A DNA stretch of 64,000 nt from Stappia taiwanensis (GCF_014635285.1 NZ_BMCR01000002.1:712881-776880), one strand, 5' to 3'; numbered from the stretch's first letter, positions 1 through 10,102 are shown. Made by a program: numbers and translations. Notes: generated from the letters alone by a model not told the origin.

Positions 1-3000
1 TGAGCTTGATCGAGCCGGACAGAAGGCCAGTGTTGCGGATCGCCAGGCTGGCCGCATCGTCATTGGCAATCACCACCGACGAAAAGCTGGCGCTGGTCAG
101 AGTGCCGTCGTTGGTGATCCAGTTGCCCTTGAAATCCGGGTTGCTGTCGGTGGTGGTGACGTTGTCATTGCGGCCGCCAAGAATGGCGATCGTTTCATAG
201 GCATCGGCGTTGGTGGTGGAAACGGTCGCGCCCTTGGCGATCGTCACATGCACCTGCCCGTCGGTTGCCGAGGCCTCCGCGTCGGTCTTGCTCTCGCCGG
301 TCTGGGCAAGGATCGCGCGGCCGTGCTTGCCGCCCGCCGTAACCGTGCCGGAGACGGAGATGGAAACCCCCTTGGAGACGGAATCGTCGCCGCCGGCCGC
401 GCTCTGGGCAAAGATGCCGGCCGCGTTGTCGCCGCTGACGGAGACCGTGCCGGACACATCGACCGACACCGCGCCACTGTCACCCTTGGCGCCCTCACTG
501 CCGACCTCACCCTCGAACTCGATATCGGTCCCGCCAACGCCGGAGGAATAGGATCCCCGGCCGCCGCCGCCGCCGCCGACCGACTGGGCGAAGATGCCAT
601 GTGCCGTATCGCCACTGGTGACGATGCTGCCATCGGAGGAAATCGAGACATCGCCACCATTGCCGCCGCCGCCGGTCGACGCCGTTCCAACCGCCATCAC
701 GCCCAGGGTCTGCTCGAAGCTGTCGAGGCTGGCGATGATGGTCGATTCCAGATCGCCAGCGGCGCCGCCACCACCGCCGACCGACTGGGCAAAGATGCCC
801 ATCGCCCGATCACCGGAGGTCTTGATGCCCTTGTTGTTCTTGACCGTGACGCTGCCGCCGTCGCCGCCATCGCTGCCCGAGCCGGTCACCGTCGCCGAGT
901 TGAGAAGCCCCTGGGATCCGTCGCCGCCGGCACCGCCGCCGCCGCCGACCGACTGGGCGTAGATCGCCGTGGCATCGCTGCCGGTGGTGATGATCCCGCC
1001 ATCGTTGGTGACCAGCACCTCGCCGCCATTGCTCGCCTGACCGGCCGAGCCACCGATATCGACGGAAAAGCCTTCGAACAGGCTCTTCCAATCCTCATAC
1101 TGTTCCTTGACTTCCTTGGCCTGGTTGATCTGCTCGTAGAGCTCGTAGATATCGGCCGCCCAGCCCTCAAGACCCGGGCTGCCATTGCCGCCGGTGCCGC
1201 CGCCGCCACCGACAGATTGGGCGAAGATGCCGTAGGACACATCGCCCGCGGTCTGGATCTGCGCCGAATTGGACACCGTGACCGTATCGCCATGGCCACC
1301 GCCGCTGCCGCTGCCGCCCATGGTGACCGCCAGCGAAAAGCCCGAGCCTTCCAGATCCTCCGGTTTCTTGGTGTAGCCGACGGTATAGGACCCGGCACTG
1401 CCGCCATCGCCGCCGCCGCCGCCGACCGACTGGGCGAAGATGCCATTCGATGAGCCGGATTTGGTGGAGATATTGCCCGAGTTGTCGATCGTCACTTTGC
1501 CGGCGTCGCTGCCCGGACCGCCGCTGCCGCCCACATGGACATTGGCATTGACCTTGAAGGTCTCGTCCTTGTCGATGGCGAAGTCGCCCAGGAAGGCAAT
1601 GCCCGAGCCACCGTCGCCGCCGTTGCCACCAATCGACTGGGCGTAGATGCCGTCCGCCGAACCGCCGGTGGTGGTCAGCGTCTTGGTGTTGGTGACGCTG
1701 ACGTCGCCGCCAACGGCGCCGCCGCCACCGCCTCCGCCCACGGTGATGGTGCTTTGCAGGTTCGATCCGGTGCTGAGCGAAGCCGTCACCGCATAGCTGC
1801 TGCCGCCGCTGCCGCCGTTGCCGCCAACCGACTGGGCGTAGATCGCATCGGCATAGTGACCGCTGGTGGTGATCGCGCCGTCGTTGTTGATTTCCACGGC
1901 TCCGCCGACGCCGCTGTCGCCGCCATCGCCGCCAATCGCCAGATCGAACGTACCGCCGCCCTCGGTCGAGACGTTGAGCGTTCCGGCGTAGACGACACCA
2001 CCCGCGCCGCCATCGCCGCCAATGCTCAGGGCCGAAAGGCCGGCGGATCCGAACCCGGTGGTGCTGACCGTTCCCGAATTGGCCACGGTCACCTTGTCGG
2101 CCTTGCCGCCCTTGCCGCCATCACCGCCGAGCGAGACATTGATCGCGCCGGAGACCTCGCCGGCGCTTACCGAGCCATTGACCAGCACGCCGGCCTTGCC
2201 GCCGCTGCCGCCCTGGCTAAGCCCAAGAACGCCCGCCGCCAGGTTGCCGGCAGTGGAAATGCCGCCCTTGTTGGTGATGTCGACCGTGCCGCCAGTTCCG
2301 CCATCGCCGCCGGACGCACCAACCGCGACATTGACCGAGGCCATCGACGCCGCGCCATTGACCGTCAGACCGCCGGCACCACCGCCACCGCCCATGCTCT
2401 GGGCGAGAATGCCGACCGCCGCATCGCCGGTCGTCGTCAGGTCGCCTTCGCTTGTCACCGTGACCGCATTGCCCGCACCGCCCGAGGCGCCATCACCGCC
2501 ATGGGTGTAGCTGGCCGAGGCCAGGGAGATGTCACCGTGGATCGTGGTGCCACCACTGCCGCCGCCACCGCCGAGCGACTGGGCGAGGATCGCGTAGGCG
2601 AAGGAGCCCTTGGTCTCGATCGCCCCGAAGCTGGAGACATCGACCGTGCCGGCCGCTTCGCCATCGCCGCCAAGCTGACCCAGCATCTGCGAGGCGAGAT
2701 CGAGGCCGATCATGCCGGAGATGGTGCTCCCGGCCTTGCCGCCACCACCGCCCAGGCTCTGGGCCGAGATACCGGTGGAATGATCGCCAGCGGTGATGAT
2801 CTTGCCTTTCGACGTCACCGAGACGGTTCCGCCGGCACCGCCCGCGCCACCTTCCGCGCCCATGAGGCCGACTTGTTGGCTCATCTCCAGATCGCCAACG
2901 CCGGCGGAATAGATGTTGCTGGAGTGGCCGCCGCCGCCGCCGATCGACTGGGCAAGGATGCCATCGGCATCGTGACCGCTCGTGGTGATCGCCGCGCTGG

Positions 3001-5302
3001 AGGTCAGGTCGACCTCGCCGCCATCGCCGCCATCGCCGCCATCGGCCCCCATATCGTGATTGATCTTGATATCGGCGATGCTGACATCGGCATGGGTACC
3101 AGACGACCCGCCGCCGCCGCCGACGCTTTGCAGGAGAACACCGGTGGCGCTGTCCCCTTCGGTGGTGATCGACCCGCCGAGCGATCCCTTCACCGTTCGC
3201 CCGTCATGGTGATGGCTGCCATTCGTGGCACCGGTCTGGGTGCCGAAGGTGAGACCGACATCGATCTCGGTGACCGTGCCGCCGGTGCCGCCGCCGCCAC
3301 CAATCGACTGCGCCACGAACCCACGAGCCTGCGCACCCTTGGTGTGGATCATGTCCTTGTCAGTGCCGGTGAAGCTGATATTGCCGCCGGACCCGCCGTC
3401 GCCGCCGGTCGAGCCGACCCCGGTGGTCCCGATTCCCAGGTTGAGCTTGAAGGTGCCGCCGCCCTTGCCGCCGCCGCCGCCAATGCTCTGCAACAGCACG
3501 CCATCGGCGAACTGGCCTTCTGTCGTCACTGACAGCCCATCGCCCGAACCGGTCAGGGAGACATCCTTGCCACCGCCGCCATCGCCCCCGTTGCCGCCAA
3601 TCGCCTCCAGTCCGCTGGGTGAATGGGCATTGCCGCCACCAGCGCCGATGCTGGCGACATAAACACCCATCGAGCTGTCGCCCTTGGTGGTAACCGTGAC
3701 ACCGTTCACCGAAAGATCGGCAGTGCCGCCATCACCGCCCGGGCCACCGGCGCCGCCGGTCGTCAGCACACCGCCATTGGCGCCACTGGCACCGCCACCG
3801 CCACCGACACTGATCAGCCCCACACCGATGGAATTGACCCCATCGGTGGAAAACGTGCTCTTGGTCAGGTCGACCGTCACCGCACCACCATCGCCGCCGG
3901 CACCGCCATCGCCGCCCATGGCATCAAAGCCATCGGAGCTGCTGCCCTTGCCGCCGCCGCCGCCAACGCTGATCGCCTCGAAGGCCGCCGCATGCGCTCC
4001 GGTCGTCGTCACCGTCACCGAGGACAGCGTCGCCGTCACCGTCCCGGCATCGCCGCCGCTATGGCCACTGGCACCATAGGCGACAAAACCGCTGGTGGAT
4101 CCGGAGGCACCGGAAAAACCGCCGACGCTCTGCAACAGGATGCCGTTGGATTCCGCGCCTGCCGTCGTCACCGAGCTATCCGACAGGGTCAGCGTCACAT
4201 TGCCGCCCGGCCCGGGCCCCTCGGATTCGCCGCCATGGGAATGAAAGGTGCCGTCACCATCGCCGGCATCGCCGCCTGCTCCGCCCAGGCTGAGCATGTG
4301 AATGCCCACCGCCTGCTTGCCGTCCGTGGTGATGTCCGCCTTCAGCGTGGCCTTGATCGTGCCACCATCACCGCCCTCGCCGCCATTGCCCGCATGCGCA
4401 CCACCGCCGACGCCGTCGCCGCCCTTGCCGCCATCACCGGCGGCACTGATCAGCACCACACCATGATAGCCGTCCGCCGTGGTGTGGATCTTGTTGTCGC
4501 CGGTGGCATTGACGGTGATATCGCCGCCATCGCCGCCCACGCCACCAGCGCCGCCATAGCCACTGGCACCGGATTTTCCCTCTCCGCCGTGTCCCCCGGT
4601 GCCGCCCTTGCTCATGACGGCAATGCCGCTGCCCGCACCGACCTGATTGATGGCATGGCCATCCAGCAACGAGATATTGACCGTGCCGCCGTGGCCGCCA
4701 TCCCCCCCCTGGCCGCCGTGACCGTCCTTGATGAAGCCCACCATGTAGCCTTCGCCGCCGGTCCCGCCAGTACCACCGGTTGTGCGAAGGAAAAGACCGT
4801 GGCCGATGCCCGATGTGATCGGCTTGACGTTGCTGGTGCCGCCGGAGGGTGACTTGGAGAAGGTCGCGGTCAGGTCACCACCGTCACCGGCATCGTGGCC
4901 ATTGTCGCCGCGGGCGGTGGTGAAGGACGTCTTGTGCTCCGAGCCCTTCTTGCCGCCCCCGCCAGTGGATTCCAGATGAACGCCTTCGCCGCTGTTGCTG
5001 ACGATGCCGTAGCCCTTGTCGAAATGGCCGGTTAACGTAAGGTCCTTTCCAACCTCATCCTCGCCGCCCGTATGCTGGAGCAGAACAGCATTGACTCCAG
5101 AGCCACTCCCCCCAAAGTCAGCGGTGAGATCCTGCAAGGTCAGATCGACGACAGACCCATCATTGTGGAATATCGGACCGAATGACCCGGTACACGTTTC
5201 CGAACCGTTGGAAATTGAGCACCCGGCGATTGCCGATGAGGACAGAAGAGAACTCGAAAGCGCCGCACATATACTTAGAATACTAATCTGAAACTTGTTC
5301 AT
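1..5302 (-). CDS. Large Gly-rich autotransporter adhesin (5' part, runs off the left edge)
   Basis: The reading frame is open from the ATG at 5302-5300 to the window edge, about 1767 codons without a stop. A signal peptide is clear: MNKFQISILSICAALSSS, then a small-residue stretch ending AIA|G. GGGGA precedes the start. The passenger is built of Gly-rich blocks of about 60 residues that end in a QSVGG motif. Close to the edge the pattern changes to a less repetitive part (SFSSVVIANDDAASLAIRNT), typical of the stretch before a C-terminal beta-barrel. Such proteins are exported by Sec and displayed on the outer membrane as adhesins or matrix proteins. The barrel itself is not visible, so the autotransporter class is inferred from the passenger. 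Long opposite-strand frames are shadows of its base composition. Confidence 0.8.
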   Translation of the reverse strand, partial: MNKFQISILSICAALSSSLLSSSAIAGCSISNGSETCTGSFGPIFHNDGSVVDLTLQDLTADFGGSGSGVNAVLLQHTGGEDEVGKDLTLTGHFDKGYGIVSNSGEGVHLESTGGGGKKGSEHKTSFTTARGDNGHDAGDGGDLTATFSKSPSGGTSNVKPITSGIGHGLFLRTTGGTGGTGGEGYMVGFIKDGHGGQGGDGGHGGTVNISLLDGHAINQVGAGSGIAVMSKGGTGGHGGEGKSGASGYGGAGGVGGDGGDITVNATGDNKIHTTADGYHGVVLISAAGDGGKGGDGVGGGAHAGNGGEGGDGGTIKATLKADITTDGKQAVGIHMLSLGGAGGDAGDGDGTFHSHGGESEGPGPGGNVTLTLSDSSVTTAGAESNGILLQSVGGFSGASGSTSGFVAYGASGHSGGDAGTVTATLSSVTVTTTGAHAAAFEAISVGGGGGKGSSSDGFDAMGGDGGAGGDGGAVTVDLTKSTFSTDGVNSIGVGLISVGGGGGASGANGGVLTTGGAGGPGGDGGTADLSVNGVTVTTKGDSSMGVYVASIGAGGGNAHSPSGLEAIGGNGGDGGGGKDVSLTGSGDGLSVTTEGQFADGVLLQSIGGGGGKGGGTFKLNLGIGTTGVGSTGGDGGSGGNISFTGTDKDMIHTKGAQARGFVAQSIGGGGGTGGTVTEIDVGLTFGTQTGATNGSHHHDGRTVKGSLGGSITTEGDSATGVLLQSVGGGGGSSGTHADVSIADIKINHDMGADGGDGGDGGEVDLTSSAAITTSGHDADGILAQSIGGGGGHSSNIYSAGVGDLEMSQQVGLMGAEGGAGGAGGTVSVTSKGKIITAGDHSTGISAQSLGGGGGKAGSTISGMIGLDLASQMLGQLGGDGEAAGTVDVSSFGAIETKGSFAYAILAQSLGGGGGSGGTTIHGDISLASASYTHGGDGASGGAGNAVTVTSEGDLTTTGDAAVGILAQSMGGGGGAGGLTVNGAASMASVNVAVGASGGDGGTGGTVDITNKGGISTAGNLAAGVLGLSQGGSGGKAGVLVNGSVSAGEVSGAINVSLGGDGGKGGKADKVTVANSGTVSTTGFGSAGLSALSIGGDGGAGGVVYAGTLNVSTEGGGTFDLAIGGDGGDSGVGGAVEINNDGAITTSGHYADAIYAQSVGGNGGSGGSSYAVTASLSTGSNLQSTITVGGGGGGGAVGGDVSVTNTKTLTTTGGSADGIYAQSIGGNGGDGGSGIAFLGDFAIDKDETFKVNANVHVGGSGGPGSDAGKVTIDNSGNISTKSGSSNGIFAQSVGGGGGDGGSAGSYTVGYTKKPEDLEGSGFSLAVTMGGSGSGGGHGDTVTVSNSAQIQTAGDVSYGIFAQSVGGGGGTGGNGSPGLEGWAADIYELYEQINQAKEVKEQYEDWKSLFEGFSVDIGGSAGQASNGGEVLVTNDGGIITTGSDATAIYAQSVGGGGGAGGDGSQGLLNSATVTGSGSDGGDGGSVTVKNNKGIKTSGDRAMGIFAQSVGGGGGAAGDLESTIIASLDSFEQTLGVMAVGTASTGGGGNGGDVSISSDGSIVTSGDTAHGIFAQSVGGGGGGRGSYSSGVGGTDIEFEGEVGSEGAKGDSGAVSVDVSGTVSVSGDNAAGIFAQSAAGGDDSVSKGVSISVSGTVTAGGKHGRAILAQTGESKTDAEASATDGQVHVTIAKGATVSTTNADAYETIAILGGRNDNVTTTDSNPDFKGNWITNDGTLTSASFSSVVIANDDAASLAIRNTGLLSGSIKL
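560..4170 (-). repeat. Degenerate ~60-residue repeats with QSVGG core in the adhesin
   Basis: At least 14 copies of a block ending in G-I/V-x-x-Q-S-V-G-G, followed by a Gly run, can be read. On the plus strand they appear as variants of ccgaccgactgggc, for example near 576, 776, 947, 1209, 1420, 1630, 1825, 2570, 2938, 3120, 3480 and 4120. Spacing is about 180-200 bp. Copies near the N-terminus read G-x-L-L-Q-S, those farther on read G-I-F/Y-A-Q-S-V-G-G. This suggests two amplified sub-families within one passenger. Confidence 0.7.
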
Positions 5303-5381
5303 TGGTCCCCACCAGCCGATCAGTTACGCAACCTCTCATTGCGCCATCTAGTGACGCATTCGCTTAACAACCCGCTAAATT

Positions 5382-5391
5382 TTCACGTGAA
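5382..5391. promoter_or_regulatory. TTCACGTGAA palindrome upstream of the adhesin
   Basis: A perfect 10-bp palindrome lies about 80 bp upstream of the adhesin start in an AT-richer leader, between the adhesin and the terminator of the chemoreceptor gene. It could be an operator. One copy is weak evidence. Confidence 0.25.
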
Positions 5392-5486
5392 TTGTCATTT
5401 TTTACGATGACATATCCCTCTGGGTCTCGATCTCCGGCGCCATCCCGCATAGGGCAACCCACTGGGGCCGGCAAAAAAGGTCCCAA

Positions 5487-5520
5487 CAAAAAACGCGCCG
5501 ACCGGAATGGCCGACGCGTT
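5487..5520 (-). terminator. Rho-independent terminator of the chemoreceptor gene
   Basis: On the minus strand a 12-bp stem (AACGCGTCGGCC paired with GGTCGGCGCGTT, two G-T pairs) with a 5-base loop runs into six T residues. It lies about 30 bp beyond the stop codon of the chemoreceptor gene. Confidence 0.8.
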
Positions 5521-5549
5521 CCCTGTAGGTCCACTTTTCGGACGGCGCC

Positions 5550-7235
5550 TCAGGCGGCCCGGATCGTCGCGAGGAACTCCTTCATCGCGGTGCGCATCCG
5601 GTCCGACCGCTCATGCAGATCAGCAATCGAGGAGCGCATGTCCGTGCTGTATTCGCCGGTCTTGATGGCCGAGGAACTGACCTCGCCAATCGACCCGGTC
5701 ACGCTCTGGGTGCCGCTCGCCGCCTCGGCAATGCTGCGGGCAATCTCGTTGGTCGCCGCATTCTGCTGTTCGGTCGCCTCGGTCATGGCGGAGGCGCGCT
5801 CTTCGATCATCCGCACCATCTCCGCGACCGACGCGGTGGCCTCAATCGAATCGGAGGCCGCCCGTTTCATCTCGGTGATCTGCTGGTCGATCTCCTCGGT
5901 CGCCCGGGCGGTCTGCTCGGCCAGCGCCTTGACCTCGGAGGCGACCACGGCGAAGCCGCGCCCCGCCTCGCCGGCCCGCGCCGCCTCAATGGTCGCGTTG
6001 AGGGCGAGAAGATTGGTCTGCTCGGCGATGTCGGTGATCAGCCCGGTCACCTGGCCGATCTTGGAGACCACCTGCTGCAGCCGGTTCACCGCCTCGCTGG
6101 AGCGCTCGACCTCGCCAGCCGCGTCGGTGGCGGCCTTGGCCGCGCCATTGACCTGGGTGTCGATCTCGGCAATCGAGTTCGACAGCTCCTCCGAGGCGCT
6201 CGCCACCGTGTTGACATTGCCGGTGGTCTGCTCCGAGGCTGCGGACACCGCCAGCGCCCGCTCCGAGGTGACCCGGGCGATCTCGGCCAGATCCTCGGCG
6301 GAGATGTTCAGGGTATCCAGCCCCGTCATCATCTCTTCGCTGATCGACAGAACGGTGCTTTCGAACTGATCGGCAACGGCCTGCATGTCGCGGTGACGCC
6401 GCGCGGCGGTCTCTTCCCGGTCACGGGCCGTCTCCTCCTCAAGCTCGCGGGTGCGGATGAGGTTGGCGCGGAAGACGCTGAGCGCCTCGCCCATCTGGCC
6501 GATCTCATCACGACGCGCACCAAGGTCCACCTCCCGCTCGGTGTTGCCCTCGGCCAACTGGCGGACGACGCCGGCCAGCCGCGTCAGCGGTTGCGACACC
6601 AGCCGATGGTTGAGGACCCCGAAGCCGATGGCCATGAGGACCAGCAGGAAGCCGCCGCCAATGGCGATCATCTGGGTGGAGCTGAGCTCGGCATGTTCGA
6701 ACTCCAACAGCGCTTTCTCACGCGTCTGCAACTGCGTGCGCAAGTCGCCCTGCCGGGCAAACAGCGTGTCGAGCAGGCTCTGGCCGGTGCTTGTCAGCTC
6801 CATCGCCCGGGCAAGGTCGACCGTGTTGGGGTCTCGCATCAGGCGGATCTGCTCATTGGCAAAGCCGGTGAGCCAGCCCTTCCAGGCCTCGCGGATATCC
6901 GCGACCCGGCCGGCCTGCTCCGGCACCGCCGCCTTGAGGCGCTGCTCCAGGCCGCTCAGCGCCTCGTCGATCCCGGCGGTGCTGGCTTCTGTCTTGCGCA
7001 CCCACTCCCGGTCGCCGGTCAGGAGGAAGGTCTTGACCGACAGGGCCTGATCGAGAACCGCGGTCTGAAGTCCGTCGATCTCCCGCGCCAGCGAGACGAT
7101 CACTTCCGCCTCCCGCACCGCCGCGTTGGTCGACGCGGTCTTGTAGTAGGTGGTCAATCCGGTGAGCGCGCCAATCAGCGCAATGCCAAGAAAGGCGATC
7201 AGGCCTTTCCGCGAAACAGACATATTGGCAAACAT
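5550..7235 (-). CDS. Methyl-accepting chemotaxis protein
   Basis: A transmembrane chemoreceptor of 561 residues. TM1 lies at about residues 11-31, a periplasmic helical bundle (CHASE3-like, about 32-188) follows, then TM2 at about 189-208, HAMP to about 262, and a long signalling coiled coil. The hairpin tip [18 protein letters not shown] and its partner strand [18 protein letters not shown] (about 405-442) are canonical for binding CheA/CheW. No C-terminal CheR-binding pentapeptide is present; the protein ends [13 protein letters not shown] at a good spacing supports the ATG at 7235. It follows the periplasmic Cache-like gene by 39 bp, so the two are probably co-transcribed and the upstream protein may be its ligand-binding partner. 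The ligand is unknown. Confidence 0.93.
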   Translation of the reverse strand: MFANMSVSRKGLIAFLGIALIGALTGLTTYYKTASTNAAVREAEVIVSLAREIDGLQTAVLDQALSVKTFLLTGDREWVRKTEASTAGIDEALSGLEQRLKAAVPEQAGRVADIREAWKGWLTGFANEQIRLMRDPNTVDLARAMELTSTGQSLLDTLFARQGDLRTQLQTREKALLEFEHAELSSTQMIAIGGGFLLVLMAIGFGVLNHRLVSQPLTRLAGVVRQLAEGNTEREVDLGARRDEIGQMGEALSVFRANLIRTRELEEETARDREETAARRHRDMQAVADQFESTVLSISEEMMTGLDTLNISAEDLAEIARVTSERALAVSAASEQTTGNVNTVASASEELSNSIAEIDTQVNGAAKAATDAAGEVERSSEAVNRLQQVVSKIGQVTGLITDIAEQTNLLALNATIEAARAGEAGRGFAVVASEVKALAEQTARATEEIDQQITEMKRAASDSIEATASVAEMVRMIEERASAMTEATEQQNAATNEIARSIAEAASGTQSVTGSIGEVSSSAIKTGEYSTDMRSSIADLHERSDRMRTAMKEFLATIRAA

Positions 7236-7274
7236 GAAAACGTCCTCGAAGGGTCAGCAGGATGGCGCAGCCAA

Positions 7275-7883
7275 TCAGCCTTGCGGCATGGTGCGGCGCT
7301 GCAATTCGGTCAGATTGATCTCGATGGTGGCGGCGCCGATCGGCCCCGCGCCCTTCGGGTCGGCCAGCGTCATGTTGAGCTGGGCCCGCCAGATCTGCCG
7401 CTCCGCGTCCCATTCGGGCTCATCGATGAACACCGCCTCCCTGCCTTCGGGGAACGTCTTCTGGAACTTGGCCTCATCCCCCTGCCAGTAATCGCCAGTG
7501 ATCGCGCTCTGGCCGACATTCAGCCCATTGGCGTCCATCACGAACAGTTCCGTGTAGAGCCCGAGGCTGCCGGCCTGCACCCGCAACAGGTAAATCGACA
7601 GGGGGGCCGACAGCGTCGCGGAGATCAGCGGCTTGTCCGCCACCTCCCGCTCCGCCCGCCACTGCTTGTCGAGCGCGTCGATCTCACTCTGGGTCAGGTT
7701 GCCCCGCCGCTCGTTCTGCGCGTTCACCGACAGCGGCACGATTGGGTTGGTCAGCCAGGCCCGGGTCGCCTCGATCACCGCCGGCGTGATCAACGCCTTG
7801 GCATCTGGCGCCGCCGGCTCCGCCCGGGCTCCACTCGTCATCAGCAATGACGCACACAAGAGAACAAAGGTCGGTGATTTCAT
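7275..7883 (-). CDS. Exported single-Cache (PDC-like) sensor protein
   Basis: A protein of 202 residues with a signal peptide (MKSPTFVLLCASLLMTSGARA) and no other membrane segment. The second half (YTELFVMDANGLNVGQS, then GDYWQGDEAKFQ, a FIDEP segment and a final strand IGAATIEINL) has the pattern of PDC/Cache domains, which normally form the periplasmic part of chemoreceptors. Here the domain stands alone, upstream of a chemoreceptor gene. GGGGGAG precedes the start. A role as a soluble binding protein that docks on the receptor is inferred from the arrangement only. Confidence 0.7.
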   Translation of the reverse strand: MKSPTFVLLCASLLMTSGARAEPAAPDAKALITPAVIEATRAWLTNPIVPLSVNAQNERRGNLTQSEIDALDKQWRAEREVADKPLISATLSAPLSIYLLRVQAGSLGLYTELFVMDANGLNVGQSAITGDYWQGDEAKFQKTFPEGREAVFIDEPEWDAERQIWRAQLNMTLADPKGAGPIGAATIEINLTELQRRTMPQG

Positions 7884-8212
7884 CGCGTAGGCTCCCCCAT
7901 TTTGAGCAGCCTATCTTTTCGCGGGATATGTTAATCAAAGGTGCAAAGCATGAAAGTTCATGCGAAAACCTGTAATCGCGCACCCTGATAAGGACTTCAT
8001 CTCATTTAACGCAGTGGAGCCGAACCGCAATTGCAGGTCTATATTTAAAATAAAATGCAATCTATGGGATATGAATATGCCGTATCGGCAGATTTTGTGG
8101 GCGCGGTCTTCCTTGTGCCCACAAAAAAGCCGGCCGGAGCGCTCGCCCCGGACGGCTTGTCGTGGCTGTCTCCGCCCGGGTAAAGCCCGGACAGGGCTGT
8201 TTTTTTCAAACT
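7884..8212. other. Non-coding gap between the chemosensory and amidohydrolase genes
   Basis: This stretch carries the promoter side of the Cache-like gene, an AT-rich tract around 8030-8080, and the terminator of the amidohydrolase gene. No coding frame with support is seen. A short plus-strand hairpin (AGCCC-GGACA-GGGCT, then seven T) near 8186-8206 resembles a terminator, but no plus-strand gene precedes it. Confidence 0.5.
8123..8158 (-). terminator. Rho-independent terminator of the amidohydrolase gene
   Basis: On the minus strand AAGCCGTCCGG pairs with CCGGCCGGCTT (one mismatch) around an 8-base loop and is followed by six T residues. It lies about 55 bp after the amidohydrolase stop. 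Confidence 0.75.
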
Positions 8213-10102
8213 TTATCGCGCGGCCATTCCGTTGCGGGCGAGCCCCTCCGACAAGGCGGTGTAGTAGACATCCGGCCCATGCGCATGGCCGCCGGCCTCT
8301 TCGACCTCGGCCGAGGCATGGCGCAGAAAGTTACCGAAGGCATCGCCGCCGGTCGAGCCTGGACGCAACTGCAGGGAGCCCTGCTTCTCCTCCGGCTTGT
8401 AGGTGAAGATCGTCTCACCCTCCTTGATGGTCTCCACCACCTTGAGACTGTCGAGGGTTTCCGGATCCACCGCCGTCGGGTCCTTGGACAGCACCACCAG
8501 ATCGGCGGTCTTGCCAACCTCGATCGAGCCTTTGCCGGCCTCTTCGAAGTGCTGGTAGGCCGGCCAGATGGTCATCGCCTTCAGCGCCGTCATCACGTCG
8601 ACCCGCTGATCGGGACCGAGGATATCGCCCGACCGGGTCCGCCGGGTCACCGTGGCATCGAGGATGCGCATGGAATCGGGGAAGGCCACCGGTGCGTCAT
8701 GATGCGAGGAGAACATCATGCCGCGCTCGCGCACCCAGCCGGTCGGCGAGATGTTTTCCGCATTGAGCGGACCGACGGTCCGGTCCCGGTGCCAGTCGCC
8801 CCAGTAGAAGGTGTGCATCGGGAACAACGACGGGAACATATCGAGTTCATCCACCGCCGCGACCTGATCCTTGCGCAGGAACTGACCATGGATCAACACC
8901 GGCCGCCGGTCGGCGCGGCCGTATTTCTCCGTCGCGGTCTTCACCGCCGCCAGCAGCATGTCCGACGCCCCCTCGCCATTGGAATGGGTCAGGATCTGGA
9001 TGTTGTTGGCAAACGCCCAGTCGATCGCGTCGAACACCTCGTCGGTGGTCGCCGCCGCATAGCCCGCATAGTCGGCCCGGTAGGTCGAGGGCGGATTGTA
9101 GTAGGGCCGATCGCGCAGCGCGGTGAAGCCTTGCGGCGAGCCGTCGATGGTCAGCTTCGCGCCAGCCACCCGGAACCGGTTGGTGTAGGACGCGGAGACA
9201 TTCTTGGCGATGAAGTCCTTGTCGACCAACGCATCCGGATAGGTCACCACGTCGATCTTGATGCGGCCGGCATCGGCCGCCGCCTTCATCAGGCGGGCCA
9301 CGGCCGGCGTCGAGCGCCCTTCCTGACCGGTGGTGTAGCCGTAGCTCGTCAGCAACTCGGTGCCAGCGACGAACAGCTCCTGCGCGCCTTCCTTATCGAG
9401 ATCGCTGAGCTGCTTGAGCGCTGCGCCGAAGAACGCGGCCTCTTCCAGAACCCCGTTCGGCTCGTTCGAGCCTTCTTCACGGCGGATCACGCCACCGGTC
9501 GGGTTCGGGGTCTCCGCGGTGATCCCGGCCAATTCCAGCGCCTTGGAGTTCATCACGCCCAGATGCCCGGACTGATGCATCACCATGACCGGAACCTCGG
9601 TCGAGACCTTGTCGAGATCCTCACGGGTCGGGTGGCGCTGCTCGGCAAGCTGCGCATCGTCGTAGCCGAAGCCGAGGATGGTGCCGAGCCGCTTGGCCCG
9701 GTCCGGATAGGTCTTGGCCCATTCGCTGAGCGTCGCCTGAAGGGCGGGAATATCGTTGACCTTGCCATCGGGCGCCGGCTGGATGTTGGCGGCCACCGCC
9801 TGAATGCCAATCATGAAGGCATGACCATGGGCATCGACGAAGCCCGGCAACATGGCCTTGCCCTTCAGGTCGATCAGCGTTGTCCCCTTGCCCTTGAACT
9901 TCATCACCTCCTCGGCCGTGCCGACAGCCAGGATGACACCATCCTTTTCCGCCACCGCCTCGGCTCTGGGCGCCTGGTCATTCATGGTCAGAACCGGGCC
10001 GCCCGACCAGATCCGGTCGGCGATTTCCTCGGCAGCAAACGCCGGGAATGCGCTAAGCCCGGCGGCAATCACCGCAAGGCATGAAATGGACATTCGCGTC
10101 AA
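8213..10102 (-). CDS. Exported amidohydrolase (YtcJ-like, amidohydrolase 3 family)
   Basis: A protein of 629 residues with a signal peptide ending AFA (about residue 23). It belongs to the metal-dependent amidohydrolase superfamily, in the group with YtcJ and N-substituted formamide deformylase. The HxH metal motif is seen in GFVDAHGHAF (His92 and His94), further His residues in ILTHSNG, VLIHGQFL and SSHHDAP, and the C-terminal strand KTADLVVLSKDP closes the small beta domain. The signal peptide places it in the periplasm, which is usual for this subgroup in Gram-negative bacteria. The substrate cannot be read from the sequence. It stands alone, ends in its own terminator, and faces away from the nucleotide cyclase gene. 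Confidence 0.85.
   Translation of the reverse strand: MTRMSISCLAVIAAGLSAFPAFAAEEIADRIWSGGPVLTMNDQAPRAEAVAEKDGVILAVGTAEEVMKFKGKGTTLIDLKGKAMLPGFVDAHGHAFMIGIQAVAANIQPAPDGKVNDIPALQATLSEWAKTYPDRAKRLGTILGFGYDDAQLAEQRHPTREDLDKVSTEVPVMVMHQSGHLGVMNSKALELAGITAETPNPTGGVIRREEGSNEPNGVLEEAAFFGAALKQLSDLDKEGAQELFVAGTELLTSYGYTTGQEGRSTPAVARLMKAAADAGRIKIDVVTYPDALVDKDFIAKNVSASYTNRFRVAGAKLTIDGSPQGFTALRDRPYYNPPSTYRADYAGYAAATTDEVFDAIDWAFANNIQILTHSNGEGASDMLLAAVKTATEKYGRADRRPVLIHGQFLRKDQVAAVDELDMFPSLFPMHTFYWGDWHRDRTVGPLNAENISPTGWVRERGMMFSSHHDAPVAFPDSMRILDATVTRRTRSGDILGPDQRVDVMTALKAMTIWPAYQHFEEAGKGSIEVGKTADLVVLSKDPTAVDPETLDSLKVVETIKEGETIFTYKPEEKQGSLQLRPGSTGGDAFGNFLRHASAEVEEAGGHAHGPDVYYTALSEGLARNGMAAR

Noticed and set aside
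560..4170. Regular repeats that might suggest a CRISPR array
   Set aside because: Copies are degenerate, in frame and about 180-200 bp apart inside one gene. There are no constant repeats with unique short spacers and no cas genes.
248..4852. Long plus-strand open frames (248-1453, 1535-3532, 3623-4852) opposite the adhesin
   Set aside because: They are mirror frames of a Gly-rich, GC-biased gene: low-complexity Ala/Arg/Asp-rich products without start signals. The minus-strand frame has a signal peptide and repeats.
8186..8206. Plus-strand hairpin with seven T, as a possible terminator or small RNA end
   Set aside because: No plus-strand gene or promoter is visible before it; it lies directly beyond the minus-strand amidohydrolase stop.
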